A stretch of DNA of 28,183 bases from contig CALBME010000016.1 of assembly GCA_937896295.1 (NCBI GenBank), forward strand, positions 1 to 28,183, read 5' to 3'. Below are positions 7,467-15,586 of the stretch, piece by piece. The first letter of the stretch is position 1. Each line of letters opens with the position of its first letter. This DNA comes from an uncultured Micavibrio sp. Lineage in GTDB: Bacteria; Pseudomonadota; Alphaproteobacteria; Micavibrionales; UBA1664. Both the position numbers and the translations under genes were made by a program. The notes under the pieces are model-generated. The model made no database searches. It was given only the letters and a program-made list of their open reading frames with translations, and was not told the DNA's origin.

Positions 7467-9350
7467 TTAGCGTTTCTTGCTGGGCTTGGGCGGAGAGATT
7501 TTCTTCTCCAGCACCTTGCCCTCGATCGCTTCAAGGTCTTCCTTGATCTCTTCCTCCGCCGGGTGGACGTTCGGACCCTTGTCGACGATCTCAGCCATCT
7601 TCTTGTCTTCGGCCGAACGGGTGAAGAAATGCACCTCGACGCCTTCCTTCTTCATCAGGAAATACTGCTGGATGATGGACAGGAAGTTGCTCCAGCTCCA
7701 GTAGATGACCAGACCGGCGGGGAAATGCGCCATCAGGCCGGTGATGATGACGGGCATGAAGCCCATGATCTTGGCCTGTACGGGGTCCTGCGGCGGCGGG
7801 TTCAGGCGCTGCTGCACCCACAGCGTCACACCCATGATCAGCGGCCAGATACCGATATGCAGGATCTGCGGCGGGTTCCAGTCAATCAGGCCGAACAGCG
7901 TGAACACCGAAAGCGGGTCGGGCGCCGACATGTCGCTGATCCAGCCCCAGAACGGCGCGTGGCGCATTTCAAGCGTGATATAAAGCGTTTTGTAGAGGGC
8001 GAAGAAGATAGGAATTTGAATGAGAAGGGGCAGGCACCCGGCCATCGGGTTGACCTGTTCTTTCTTGTACAGCTCGAAAATCGCCTGCTGCAGCTTGACG
8101 CGGTCGTCGCCGTATTTCTCGCGCACTTCCAGCATGCGGGGCTGGATCTTGCGCATGCGCGCGAAACTGCGGAACGATTTGTTCGCCAGCGGAAACACCG
8201 CGATACGCACCAGAAGCGTGAACAGCAAAAGCGCGACCGCGAACGAACCGATGGAATGGCCAAGCCATGTCAGCAGCCAGTAGAACGGAATGGTCAGGAA
8301 CCAGAACATGCCGAAATCGATGGTCAGGTCGAAACGGTCGATCTTTAAGGATTTGGCGTAATCGTCCAGCATCTGCAGCTGCTTGGGACCGACAAACGCA
8401 TACACGGTATCGCTGGCCGATGCGCCAGGCGCCACGGTGACGGCGGCGCCGGTCATGTCGATCTGGTAGATCGGCATGGTGCTGCCGTCGGCTTTCACCA
8501 TGCGGAAGGTTTTCTTGGCATCGCCCGTGCCGACAAGGCCGGAGAACCAGTACTGGTCGGTGAAACCGCCCCAGCCGGAATTGGCTTCGAAATCAAGGCG
8601 CGGTTTCTTTTTGAAATCGTCGTATTTCACTTCGTGCAGGTCATCGCCGAAATATCCCGTCGGGCCCTGGTGTACGACCGATTTCACGAAATCCGCCGGC
8701 AGGCCCTGGCGCGTAACCGATGCATACGGGTGCACGGTGACAGGGGCGCTGCTGTTGTTCGTCACCTTCTGCGTGATGGTGAACATGTATTTGTCATCCA
8801 GCGCGTAGCTGCGCTCGAAGGTCAGGCCGCGGCCGTTGTTCCAGCGCAGGACGACGGGTTTCTCCGGCGTCAGCGTGCCGTCACCGGCGGCCTGCCACGG
8901 CGTGGTGGCGTCCGGCATGCCGGGCTGGTCCGAGAGGAACCCGAAATCCATGTACAGCGGATGCTCGGTATGCGTGGGGTTCATCAGCGCGACCGGGGTC
9001 GCGTCGTCGATGCTGGTCGAATATTTCAGCAGCGACATATCGTCCAGACGCCCGCCGCGCGTGGCGATGGTCCCGCTTAACGTCTCGCTCTTGATGGCGA
9101 CGCGGCCTGTGCCTGCAAGGGCCTCGGCGCGCGGCTTGATGCTCTGGTCGTCGACGGACGGCGCATTGGCGTTGGTGATGGATGCCTTGGCGGCGGCGGC
9201 CTTCTGTTCGGCAATCGCGCGCTGTTGCGGCTTGGAGACGAAAAAGTCGTACGCGACGAACGCCAGCACGCACATCAGGAAGAAAATCAGCATGTTCCGC
9301 TTGTCTTCGGGGTGCATGCTGCCTTGCGGGCCATTCAGCGGAGCGTTCAT
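7467..9350 (-). CDS. yidC: Membrane protein insertase YidC
   Basis: Inserts and folds inner-membrane proteins, alone or with SecYEG. The 627-residue protein has the gram-negative architecture: an N-terminal membrane segment (about 19-38), a large periplasmic P1 domain (about 60-335) and the conserved five-helix core. The key hydrophilic-groove arginine is R382 in LLVRIAVFPL. The cytoplasmic hairpin KYGDDRVKLQQAIFELYKKE is followed by the hallmark NPMAGCLPLLIQIPIFFALY. The tail is lysine-rich (ending PPKPSKKR), as expected for ribosome binding. Its ATG overlaps the yidD stop by 4 nt (ATGA), so it is translationally coupled; an AAAGG motif lies about 10 nt upstream. It is the last gene of the rpmH operon. 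Confidence 0.97.
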   Translation of the reverse strand: MNAPLNGPQGSMHPEDKRNMLIFFLMCVLAFVAYDFFVSKPQQRAIAEQKAAAAKASITNANAPSVDDQSIKPRAEALAGTGRVAIKSETLSGTIATRGGRLDDMSLLKYSTSIDDATPVALMNPTHTEHPLYMDFGFLSDQPGMPDATTPWQAAGDGTLTPEKPVVLRWNNGRGLTFERSYALDDKYMFTITQKVTNNSSAPVTVHPYASVTRQGLPADFVKSVVHQGPTGYFGDDLHEVKYDDFKKKPRLDFEANSGWGGFTDQYWFSGLVGTGDAKKTFRMVKADGSTMPIYQIDMTGAAVTVAPGASASDTVYAFVGPKQLQMLDDYAKSLKIDRFDLTIDFGMFWFLTIPFYWLLTWLGHSIGSFAVALLLFTLLVRIAVFPLANKSFRSFARMRKIQPRMLEVREKYGDDRVKLQQAIFELYKKEQVNPMAGCLPLLIQIPIFFALYKTLYITLEMRHAPFWGWISDMSAPDPLSVFTLFGLIDWNPPQILHIGIWPLIMGVTLWVQQRLNPPPQDPVQAKIMGFMPVIITGLMAHFPAGLVIYWSWSNFLSIIQQYFLMKKEGVEVHFFTRSAEDKKMAEIVDKGPNVHPAEEEIKEDLEAIEGKVLEKKISPPKPSKKR

Positions 9351-9586
9351 CGTGTCTTACCTTTTACGTTATCGGGAACCGGGTCGTAGCCATGGCGCTT
9401 CGACCATGGATGGCATGCGCCTAGGCGCTTGGCCGTCAACCACAAGGCGGTCAATGGACCATGTTTATCAAGGGCTTGCAAGCAGTAATCGGAACATGTC
9501 GGGTGGAACCGGCACCGCGGCCCGATCATCGGGGAAATCACGTAGCGGTAAAAATGCACCGGCGCCTTCAGGATGGTTTTGATCAC
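9347..9586 (-). CDS. yidD: Membrane protein insertion efficiency factor YidD
   Basis: A 79-residue YidD, a small membrane-associated protein that assists YidC-dependent insertion. The family signature is clear: FYRYVISPMIGPRCRFHPTC, then SDYCLQAL, and the HGPLTALWLTAKRLGACHPW segment. Translation probably starts at GTG (9586-9584), because GGAG lies 8 nt upstream and the protein then begins IKTILKAPVHFYRYVISP as in the family. The GTG overlaps the rnpA stop codon (GTGA) and its own stop overlaps the yidC ATG (ATGA). A longer in-frame start upstream would lie inside rnpA and give a non-conserved extension. Confidence 0.95.
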   Translation of the reverse strand: MIKTILKAPVHFYRYVISPMIGPRCRFHPTCSDYCLQALDKHGPLTALWLTAKRLGACHPWSKRHGYDPVPDNVKGKTR

Positions 9587-9948
9587 GTCACGATCTCCAG
9601 CTTGCGCAGGCACCAGCCTATATCTTTGACCAGCACGGCGAAGTCGCAATCAAGCGCGGCCGACCGGCCGATCAGCACGATATCGGCATTTTTTTCAGCC
9701 TGTTCCCGGCGTGCGTCGCGCAAGACGGCCCGGACCGCCTCGCGCAGGCGGCGCTTGATGCGGTTGCGGGTGACGGCATTGCCCAGTTTCTTGGTCGCGG
9801 TCAGGCCGTAGCGTATGCCGCTGCCCTGGCCGTCCCCGGCCTGGATGATGACGGTGCCCGACACCCATTTGCGCCCGGAATCGCGCAGGCGTAAAAAATC
9901 AGACCGCCTTTTAAGGCGGTCCGCTTGTGGTGTCGTCTTTTTAGACAT
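9583..9948 (-). CDS. rnpA: Ribonuclease P protein component
   Basis: Protein subunit of RNase P, which removes the 5' leader of tRNA precursors together with the M1 RNA. It has 121 residues, as usual for the family. The RNR motif RNRIKRRLREAVR is present near residues 62-74, preceded by GLTATKKLGNAVT. The start MSKKTTPQADRLKRRSDF is placed at 9948, giving the standard N-terminus. No good Shine-Dalgarno precedes it (AAGGG is about 17 nt away), so it may depend on coupling to rpmH, whose stop lies 19 nt upstream. The gene overlaps yidD by 4 nt. Confidence 0.95.
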   Translation of the reverse strand: MSKKTTPQADRLKRRSDFLRLRDSGRKWVSGTVIIQAGDGQGSGIRYGLTATKKLGNAVTRNRIKRRLREAVRAVLRDARREQAEKNADIVLIGRSAALDCDFAVLVKDIGWCLRKLEIVT

Positions 9949-9967
9949 TATGTTAAGCGGGCAGCCC

Positions 9968-10102
9968 TTATGCGGACAGACGCTTGCGGCCTTTCGCACG
10001 GCGGCGGGCAAGGATCTTACGGCCGTTTTTGGTGGCCATACGGGCGCGGAAGCCGTGGCGGCGGGAGCGGACCAGCTTGCTGGGTTGATATGAACGTTTC
10101 AT
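9968..10102 (-). CDS. rpmH: 50S ribosomal protein L34
   Basis: A 44-residue, highly basic ribosomal protein beginning MKRSYQPSKLVRSRRHGF and ending GRKRLSA. The sequence matches L34 throughout, including the MATKNGRKILARRRAKGR core. AGGAGA (10116-10111) lies 8 nt before the ATG, the strongest Shine-Dalgarno in this operon. It is the first gene of rpmH-rnpA-yidD-yidC. No dnaA lies on its other side, so the classical dnaA-rpmH arrangement near oriC is absent here. Confidence 0.98.
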   Translation of the reverse strand: MKRSYQPSKLVRSRRHGFRARMATKNGRKILARRRAKGRKRLSA

Positions 10103-10136
10103 GACTTAATTCTCCTAGAACTCAAAATCTGGGCGC

Positions 10137-10166
10137 TTTATACGGCACTCCCGCCCTAAAAGTCAA
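10137..10166 (-). promoter_or_regulatory. Promoter of the rpmH-rnpA-yidD-yidC operon
   Basis: TTGACT (10166-10161) and TATAAA (10142-10137) are separated by 18 nt on the minus strand. The -10 ends 34 nt before the rpmH ATG, leaving a short leader with a strong ribosome binding site. Confidence 0.7.
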
Positions 10167-10238
10167 ACCATTCACATAGCTTTAATACTTTGGAGTCTAA
10201 ATAACCCTGAATTAAGACCTGAATGTAAGGATTTCCCT

Positions 10239-10367
10239 ATGTCTTTTGTGATTTCCATGGCCGCCACGGCCCTTGTTTTGTCGCCTGTTTTCGTCCTCGC
10301 CGGCTGGATCCGCGGGGCGCAGCCCCGGACCGTCAGCGCCCGTTTCAATGGTGCGACCCGCCGCTAG
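10239..10367 (+). CDS. Small membrane protein candidate, 42 residues
   Basis: A short frame in the gap between rpmH and the next gene. AAGGA (10227-10231) lies 7 nt before the ATG. The product begins MSFVISMAATALVLSPVFVL, giving one hydrophobic segment of about 20 residues, followed by a basic tail with five arginines (AGWIRGAQPR and so on), which would follow the positive-inside rule. I recognise no family. The RBS, the length of the hydrophobic run and its isolated position are the only support. Confidence 0.45.
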   Translation: MSFVISMAATALVLSPVFVLAGWIRGAQPRTVSARFNGATRR

Positions 10368-10385
10368 GCCCATGTTTTTAGGGGC

Positions 10386-10414
10386 TTTTGCATTCCCGAA
10401 TTTCACCCTATAAT
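10386..10414 (+). promoter_or_regulatory. Candidate promoter of the 207-residue hypothetical gene
   Basis: A perfect TATAAT (10409-10414) has TTTTGC (10386-10391) 17 nt upstream. The distance to the start codon is 36 nt, with AAGGA just before the ATG. Confidence 0.5.
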
Positions 10415-10450
10415 CTTGATATACAAAGATATTAATCTTAAGGAATTCCT

Positions 10451-11074
10451 ATGTTTTACGATGATGACCGCTGGAACGCCGTAAGCGGCGAAGAACTGGC
10501 TGGTTTTCTGGCCCAGGTCGGCACGGTGGACGGCAAGCACCGCACCAGTGCCGAGACGACCAAGGTCTCCTGGCGCTCGCTTCCTTTTTACGAACAGGTG
10601 GTCCTCATCCGCCTGACCGACCGCACATGGCTGCCGGAAAATCTCGCGCTGTTCTACCTCGCCAATCAGGGTCAGCTCGTGCGCCTCGACGGCACATCGC
10701 CCCCGATTCACCAGACCAACGCCGATGCGCCCGTGCGCATCAATGACGATAACGTTCTCGATTATCTGCGCTTCTTCTGCTTTTTCGTCCGCGGTGAAGA
10801 CGGTCCGTTCCTCGTCGCTGAAAGCATGGACACGCCCGGCGTGCCGCGCAACATGGACGACGCAACGCGCAAGGCGATCGAGGGCACGATCCGCCCCGCA
10901 TCGTTCGAAGGCAAGAACGCTGAAGGCTACTGGCTGTGCGATGCCATCGTCTTTTATTCCAACGCGCTCTTCTTCTCCAATTTTGCGATCCAGCCCTCGG
11001 GCATGATCGAAATGACGGATGACGATCCGTTGCTGCAGGATATGCCCGTGCGCGTTGACGCACCCATCGCGTAA
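10451..11074 (+). CDS. Hypothetical protein, 207 residues
   Basis: I cannot assign a function. The protein is acidic and soluble, with no signal peptide or membrane segment. Distinct segments are ENLALFYLANQGQLVRLDGT, SPPIHQTNADAPVRI and NVLDYLRFFCFFVRGEDGPF, which look like a compact alpha/beta domain and read as a conserved protein; I have the impression of similar proteins in other alphaproteobacteria but cannot name a family. AAGGA lies 6 nt before the ATG, and a good -10 supports independent transcription. A terminator follows immediately. It is a single-gene unit convergent with purD. Confidence 0.8.
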   Translation: MFYDDDRWNAVSGEELAGFLAQVGTVDGKHRTSAETTKVSWRSLPFYEQVVLIRLTDRTWLPENLALFYLANQGQLVRLDGTSPPIHQTNADAPVRINDDNVLDYLRFFCFFVRGEDGPFLVAESMDTPGVPRNMDDATRKAIEGTIRPASFEGKNAEGYWLCDAIVFYSNALFFSNFAIQPSGMIEMTDDDPLLQDMPVRVDAPIA

Positions 11075-11102
11075 TAAAAAAGGCCCCGATCAGGGGCCTT
11101 TT
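11075..11102. terminator. Bidirectional terminator between hypothetical gene and purD
   Basis: An 8-bp stem AAGGCCCC (11080-11087) pairs with GGGGCCTT (11093-11100) around a 5-nt loop, flanked by an A run and a T run, so it can serve both convergent genes. Confidence 0.9.
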
Positions 11103-11108
11103 GTTTTT

Positions 11109-12371
11109 TTAAAGCGCGCGCCATGCAATGTCGCGGCGGCAGAACCCTTCCGGCCAGTCGATATCCTCAATTGCCTCATACGCAATGTCGCGTGCTTCTT
11201 TCACGGTGGCGGCGCTGGCGGTTACGCCCAGCACGCGCCCGCCATTGGCTACGATCTGTGTGCCGTCTTTTTTTGTGCCCGCATGAAAAACCACCGCGCC
11301 GGTGTTTTTCTCGGCATCCTCGATATTGCGGATGACCGTGCCTTTTTTATATGTGCCGGGATATCCCTCCGCTGCCATGACGACGCACAGGGCGGGTTTG
11401 TCGCTCATCGAAATGCTGGGGCTCAGTTTGCCCTGCGCCGCGTCCATCAGCACGCGGGCGAAATCGCCCTGCACGCGCATCATCAGCGTCTGGCATTCCG
11501 GGTCGCCGAAACGCACATTGTATTCCAGCAGTTTGGCGACACCGTCTTTGACCATCAGGCCTGCGAACAGCACGCCGTGAAACGGATTTCCCTCCGCCGC
11601 CATGCCCGCCAGCGTCGGTGCGATCATTTTTTCAAGAATCTGTTTTTCCAGCGCGGGCGTCATCAGCGGAACGGGCGAATATGCGCCCATGCCGCCCGTG
11701 TTGGGACCTGTGTCGCCGTCACCGACGCGCTTGTGGTCCTGCGCTGCGCCCAGCGGCACGAAATCCGTACCCGAACAGATGGCGAAATACGAAATCTCCT
11801 CACCCTCTAAAAATTCCTCGATCACGATTTCTTCGCCTGCCGCGCCGAATGCCGCACCGGACAGCATGTCGCGTGCCGCTGCCTTGGCTTCTTCGACGCT
11901 CATGGCGACCGTCACGCCCTTGCCGGCGGCAAGGCCCGATGTTTTGACAACGATGGGCGCGCCCATTTGGTCGATATACGCGCACGCCGCGTCCGCATCG
12001 GTGAAATTCCGGTACTGCGCTGTGGGAATATCGTGCCGGGCGAAGAAGTCTTTTAAAAACGCCTTCGATCCCTCCAGCTGGGCGGCTGCCTTGCTCGGTC
12101 CGAATGTGGCGAAACCGGCGGCACGCATTTCATCGGCAAGCCCTGCAACCAGCGGCGCCTCGGGCCCCACCACCACCAGGTCGGGTTTGAGCATCTGCGC
12201 CAGTTTTACAAGACCGCTAATATCCTCAGCCCCCACATCGTGGCAGTCGGCAATCTTGGCGATACCGGGATTGCCGGGCGCGCAGTGCAGTTCCTTGGTG
12301 CTTTCCGAACGTGCCAGGCGCCAGCACAGGGCATGTTCGCGTCCGCCGCTGCCGATGACTAGTATCTTCAT
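11109..12371 (-). CDS. purD: Phosphoribosylamine--glycine ligase (GAR synthetase)
   Basis: ATP-grasp enzyme of de novo purine synthesis that joins phosphoribosylamine and glycine to GAR. It has 420 residues, normal length. The N-terminal motif MKILVIGSGGREHALCWRL, the GPEAPLVAGLAD segment, the HKRVGDGDTGPNTGGMGAYS segment and the metal-site stretch LLEYNVRFGDPECQ are all present. The usual KADGLAAGKG loop reads KTSGLAAGKG here. AAGGA lies about 11 nt upstream of the ATG. It lies downstream of putA on the same strand, separated by a cluster of GC-rich hairpins. Confidence 0.96.
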   Translation of the reverse strand: MKILVIGSGGREHALCWRLARSESTKELHCAPGNPGIAKIADCHDVGAEDISGLVKLAQMLKPDLVVVGPEAPLVAGLADEMRAAGFATFGPSKAAAQLEGSKAFLKDFFARHDIPTAQYRNFTDADAACAYIDQMGAPIVVKTSGLAAGKGVTVAMSVEEAKAAARDMLSGAAFGAAGEEIVIEEFLEGEEISYFAICSGTDFVPLGAAQDHKRVGDGDTGPNTGGMGAYSPVPLMTPALEKQILEKMIAPTLAGMAAEGNPFHGVLFAGLMVKDGVAKLLEYNVRFGDPECQTLMMRVQGDFARVLMDAAQGKLSPSISMSDKPALCVVMAAEGYPGTYKKGTVIRNIEDAEKNTGAVVFHAGTKKDGTQIVANGGRVLGVTASAATVKEARDIAYEAIEDIDWPEGFCRRDIAWRAL

Positions 12372-12398
12372 AAACTATAGGTCCTTCTAACTATGTTG

Positions 12399-12472
12399 GC
12401 GAGCCGAGGGGCGAGCCGCGCGGCTAACCCGCGCGTGCGGGAGCGAGCGAAGCGAGTGGGCCGGCGAGGCCC
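12399..12472. repeat. Cluster of three GC-rich hairpins (REP-like) between putA and purD
   Basis: Three short inverted repeats lie in a row: the 12-nt palindrome AGCCGCGCGGCT (12414-12425), CCCGC/GCGGG (12428-12441) and GGGCC/GGCCC (12458-12472). GCGAG occurs five times in the same 75 nt. There is no T tract, so it is not a classical terminator. It could be a repetitive extragenic palindrome or an mRNA-processing site in a putA-purD transcript. Other copies are not obvious in this window. Confidence 0.45.
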
Positions 12473-12476
12473 CAAA

Positions 12477-15400
12477 TTAAACACCCTCATCCTGTGTCAG
12501 CAGGGTCGTGTTCCCGCCTGCCGCGGTAGTATCTATACTGATAACCTTCTCGGTGGCAAATGCGTGCAGGTAATGGGGTCCGCCCGCCTTGGGGCCCGTG
12601 CCTGACAGGTTCATGCCGCCAAACGGCTGCACCCCCACCACCGCGCCGATCATGCCGCGGTTGATATAGACATTTCCCGCCCGTATGCCGCTGGCAAGGG
12701 CGCGCTGCGTGCTCCAGATGCGGGAATGAATGCCGAAGGTCAGGCCAAAGCACTTGCGGTTGATGGCATCCAGAAGATCCGCCTGCTCATCCGCCTTGTA
12801 GGTCAGGACATGCAGGACGGGCCCAAAGATTTCGCGGTCCAGGTCGTCGATGGACCGGATCTGCGCGGCGAATGGCGCACAGAAATACCCGTGCCGTTCA
12901 AGACCCTTGTCCATGGGCGCCTCCGCAATCACGCGGGCGCCCCCGCGCAGGCGTAATTTATGTTTCTGCACCATGGCCAGCGCCTCGCTGTCGATCAGCG
13001 GGCCGATATCCGTGCCGGCCTCGGCCGGGTCGCCGATATGCAGCTCGGCCATGGCGCCAGCAATCAGGTCCATGATGGCAGGCGCCACATCTTCCTGCAC
13101 GCATAACAGGCGTAAAGCCGAACAACGCTGTCCCGCCGATGTAAAGGCAGACAGCATCACGTCGTCCACGACCTGTTCGGGCAGGGCGGATGAATCGACG
13201 ATCATCGCGTTCAGCCCGCCCGTTTCCGCGATCAGCGGAACAATGGGCCCCGGACGGTCGGCCAGCGATTTGTGAATGGCCTTGGCCGCGGCGTTCGACC
13301 CGGTGAACGCGACACCTGCAACGCGGCGATGCGATACGATCATCTCGCCCACACGCCCGTCGCCCTGTACCAGCGTGATGACATTGGCGGGTATGCCCGC
13401 CTTGATCATCAGTTCGACGGCGCGTTGCGCGATAATGGGGGTCTGTTCTGCCGGTTTGGCGACGACGGCATTGCCCGCGGCCAGCGCCGCGGCAATCTGG
13501 CCCGTGAAAATTGCCAGCGGAAAATTCCACGGGCTGATGCACACGAAAATGCCGCGCGCCTCTAGCCGGATGGAATTCTGTTCGCCGGTGGGGCCGGGCA
13601 GGGTCGTGGCCACGCCGAATAATTTACGCGCCTGCACCGCGTAATAGCGGCAGAAATCGACCGCCTCACGCACCTCGGCAATACCGTCGGCCAGGGTTTT
13701 GCCCGCCTCGCGTGCGCACAGCCCCACGAATTCATCCCGGTGCTCTTCCAGCAGATCGGCAAACGCCTCCAGCGCGGCGGCACGCGTATCCGGTTGGGTT
13801 GCACGCCACTGGCGCAGGCCATCTGCCGCGGCCTCGAACGCGTCATGCACGATGGCGCCGTCGGCGGGCCAGAATTTGCCAAGGACAGCCGTGGTGTCGG
13901 CGGGCGGGTGCATCTCCTGCGACATCGACCCGGCGCGCGGCTTGCCCCCGACGATGGAATACGCCTCGAACATTTTGCCCGCTACGCTCAGCCGCGCGGC
14001 CTCTTCCAGCGCTTTCAGCGCCTCGCGCTCGCCAAGGTCGTATCCGGCGCTGTTTTTACGTTCCGGCGCATACAGGTTGGCAGGCAGGGGCAGCTTCGCA
14101 TGCGGTGCGCCCTTGCTGGCCTTTGCCGCCGCCACCACGTCGTCGATCAGCTGTTCGGTCGGAATGCTTTTATCCGCGATCTTGTTCACGAACGATGAAT
14201 TGGCCCCGTTCTCAAGCAGGCGGCGCACAAGATACGCCAGCAGGTCCTGATGCGGGCCGACAGGTGCATAGACTGACACCGGAATATCCATCGCCAGCAA
14301 CTGGCTGTGCAGGCCTTCGCCCATGCCGTACAGGCGCTGGAATGCGAACCCCTTTTTATCCGCGCCCGCCATTTCAAGAATGGTGGCGACCGTGGTCGCG
14401 TTATGCGTGCCGAAATACGGCGTTACGAATTTGCGGTTATCCAGCAGCATCTGCGCGCATACCAGATACGACAGGTCCGTGTGGCTCTTGCGCGTAAACA
14501 CCGGGTAATCCGGCAGTCCCGCGACCTGTGCGCGTTTGACTTCCGAATCCCAGTACGCGCCCTTGACCAGGCGAATACCCATCTTGCGGTTGGCGCCCGC
14601 GGCCCAGCTGATGATCTCGCGCGTCAGCATCACGCTGCGCTTGGAATATGCCTGAATCGCAAGGCCAAACCCGTCCCAGTGTTTCAGGAACGGGGCCTGC
14701 AACGCTTTGTCGATGATTTGTAAGGACAGGGTCAGGCGGTCCGATTCTTCGGCGTCCACCGTCAGGTTCAGGCCGGCCTCCGATGCAAGGCGGCACAGTT
14801 CCGTCAGCCGCTCAGCCAGCTCATCGACACACCGGCTCGCCTGGCTTGCCTGATAACGCGGGTGCAGGGCCGACAGCTTGACGGAAATACCGTGACGGCG
14901 CGTGACGTCTTTTTCTCCGCCAGCGACCACCGCGCGCCCCACCACCGAAATGGCATGCGCGTAAGACATGAAATACCGCTCGGCGCTGGCCGTGTCGCGG
15001 GCGCCTTCGCCCAGCATGTCGAAACTCCACGCAATCTGGCGCGGGAATTCATTGGCCTTGGCCAGCGCGTCTTCGATGCTTTCGCCCATGACAAAGGCGG
15101 ACCCCAGCATTTTGACACCTTCGATGGCCGCCTTGCGGATGACGGGCATACCCATGCGCTTGGCCATGCCGCCCATGACGGACTGCGCCATTCTCAGTCC
15201 CATGCCCGACAGCTTGCCGACCATGTCGGGGGCCGCGCCGAACAGTTTTTCGAAATCCGCTTCCGACAGCTTGTCGTCAAGGATGGCCTCGACCGTCAGG
15301 GGGTCGGGAATGCGCAAAAGCGCCTCGGCCAGCGCCATCAGGGCAATACCCTCGCGGCTGGTCAGGGAAAAACCCTCGATCATGCTGTGCAGGCGGCTTA

Positions 15401-15551
15401 GGTGCTTGTGGCTGCGCGCCCCGTCGATCAGCACGCGGGCCTGCTGGGTGATGCGTGTCTGCGCCCCCTGTTCCAGCACAAGGCTGCGCAAAAGCGTATT
15501 CACGCATTCAGGTTCGGATTTGAATTTCCAGCTTGCAAAGGTATCGGCCAT
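12477..15551 (-). CDS. putA: Bifunctional proline dehydrogenase / L-glutamate gamma-semialdehyde dehydrogenase
   Basis: Oxidises proline to glutamate in two steps (FAD-dependent, then NAD-dependent). The 1024-residue protein has a helical N-terminal part (1-180), a PRODH barrel (about 215-455; DAEESDR at 267-273, RLVKGAYWD at 327-335) and an aldehyde dehydrogenase domain (about 530-1000; SPWNFPLA at 673-680, catalytic E776 in ETGG and C810 in SAGQRCSALR). The C-terminus has PFGGMNLSGTGPKAGGPHYL, the usual end of the domain. No ribbon-helix-helix DNA-binding domain precedes PRODH, so this is the minimal type that cannot repress its own operon. The ATG has no spaced Shine-Dalgarno; TACAAT lies 7 nt upstream, so the mRNA is probably leaderless. 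It is divergent from xseA with only 18 nt between the starts. Confidence 0.96.
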   Translation of the reverse strand: MADTFASWKFKSEPECVNTLLRSLVLEQGAQTRITQQARVLIDGARSHKHLSRLHSMIEGFSLTSREGIALMALAEALLRIPDPLTVEAILDDKLSEADFEKLFGAAPDMVGKLSGMGLRMAQSVMGGMAKRMGMPVIRKAAIEGVKMLGSAFVMGESIEDALAKANEFPRQIAWSFDMLGEGARDTASAERYFMSYAHAISVVGRAVVAGGEKDVTRRHGISVKLSALHPRYQASQASRCVDELAERLTELCRLASEAGLNLTVDAEESDRLTLSLQIIDKALQAPFLKHWDGFGLAIQAYSKRSVMLTREIISWAAGANRKMGIRLVKGAYWDSEVKRAQVAGLPDYPVFTRKSHTDLSYLVCAQMLLDNRKFVTPYFGTHNATTVATILEMAGADKKGFAFQRLYGMGEGLHSQLLAMDIPVSVYAPVGPHQDLLAYLVRRLLENGANSSFVNKIADKSIPTEQLIDDVVAAAKASKGAPHAKLPLPANLYAPERKNSAGYDLGEREALKALEEAARLSVAGKMFEAYSIVGGKPRAGSMSQEMHPPADTTAVLGKFWPADGAIVHDAFEAAADGLRQWRATQPDTRAAALEAFADLLEEHRDEFVGLCAREAGKTLADGIAEVREAVDFCRYYAVQARKLFGVATTLPGPTGEQNSIRLEARGIFVCISPWNFPLAIFTGQIAAALAAGNAVVAKPAEQTPIIAQRAVELMIKAGIPANVITLVQGDGRVGEMIVSHRRVAGVAFTGSNAAAKAIHKSLADRPGPIVPLIAETGGLNAMIVDSSALPEQVVDDVMLSAFTSAGQRCSALRLLCVQEDVAPAIMDLIAGAMAELHIGDPAEAGTDIGPLIDSEALAMVQKHKLRLRGGARVIAEAPMDKGLERHGYFCAPFAAQIRSIDDLDREIFGPVLHVLTYKADEQADLLDAINRKCFGLTFGIHSRIWSTQRALASGIRAGNVYINRGMIGAVVGVQPFGGMNLSGTGPKAGGPHYLHAFATEKVISIDTTAAGGNTTLLTQDEGV

Positions 15552-15558
15552 ACCTTTG

Positions 15559-15586
15559 ATTGTAAGGCTATGGCGGACCTGTTCAA
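15559..15586 (-). promoter_or_regulatory. Candidate leaderless promoter of putA
   Basis: TTGAAC (15586-15581), 16 nt and TACAAT (15564-15559) on the minus strand place transcription start at or next to the putA ATG (15551). The -35 lies inside the first codons of xseA. Confidence 0.5.

Noticed and set aside
10103..10450. Possible replication origin next to rpmH
   Set aside because: There is no dnaA gene, no cluster of DnaA boxes (TTATCCACA-like) and no AT-rich unwinding element in this gap, only a promoter region and a small ORF.
12441..12456. GAGCGAGCGAAGCGAG as a CRISPR-like or tandem repeat
   Set aside because: The units are only 5-7 nt and irregular, with no spacers.
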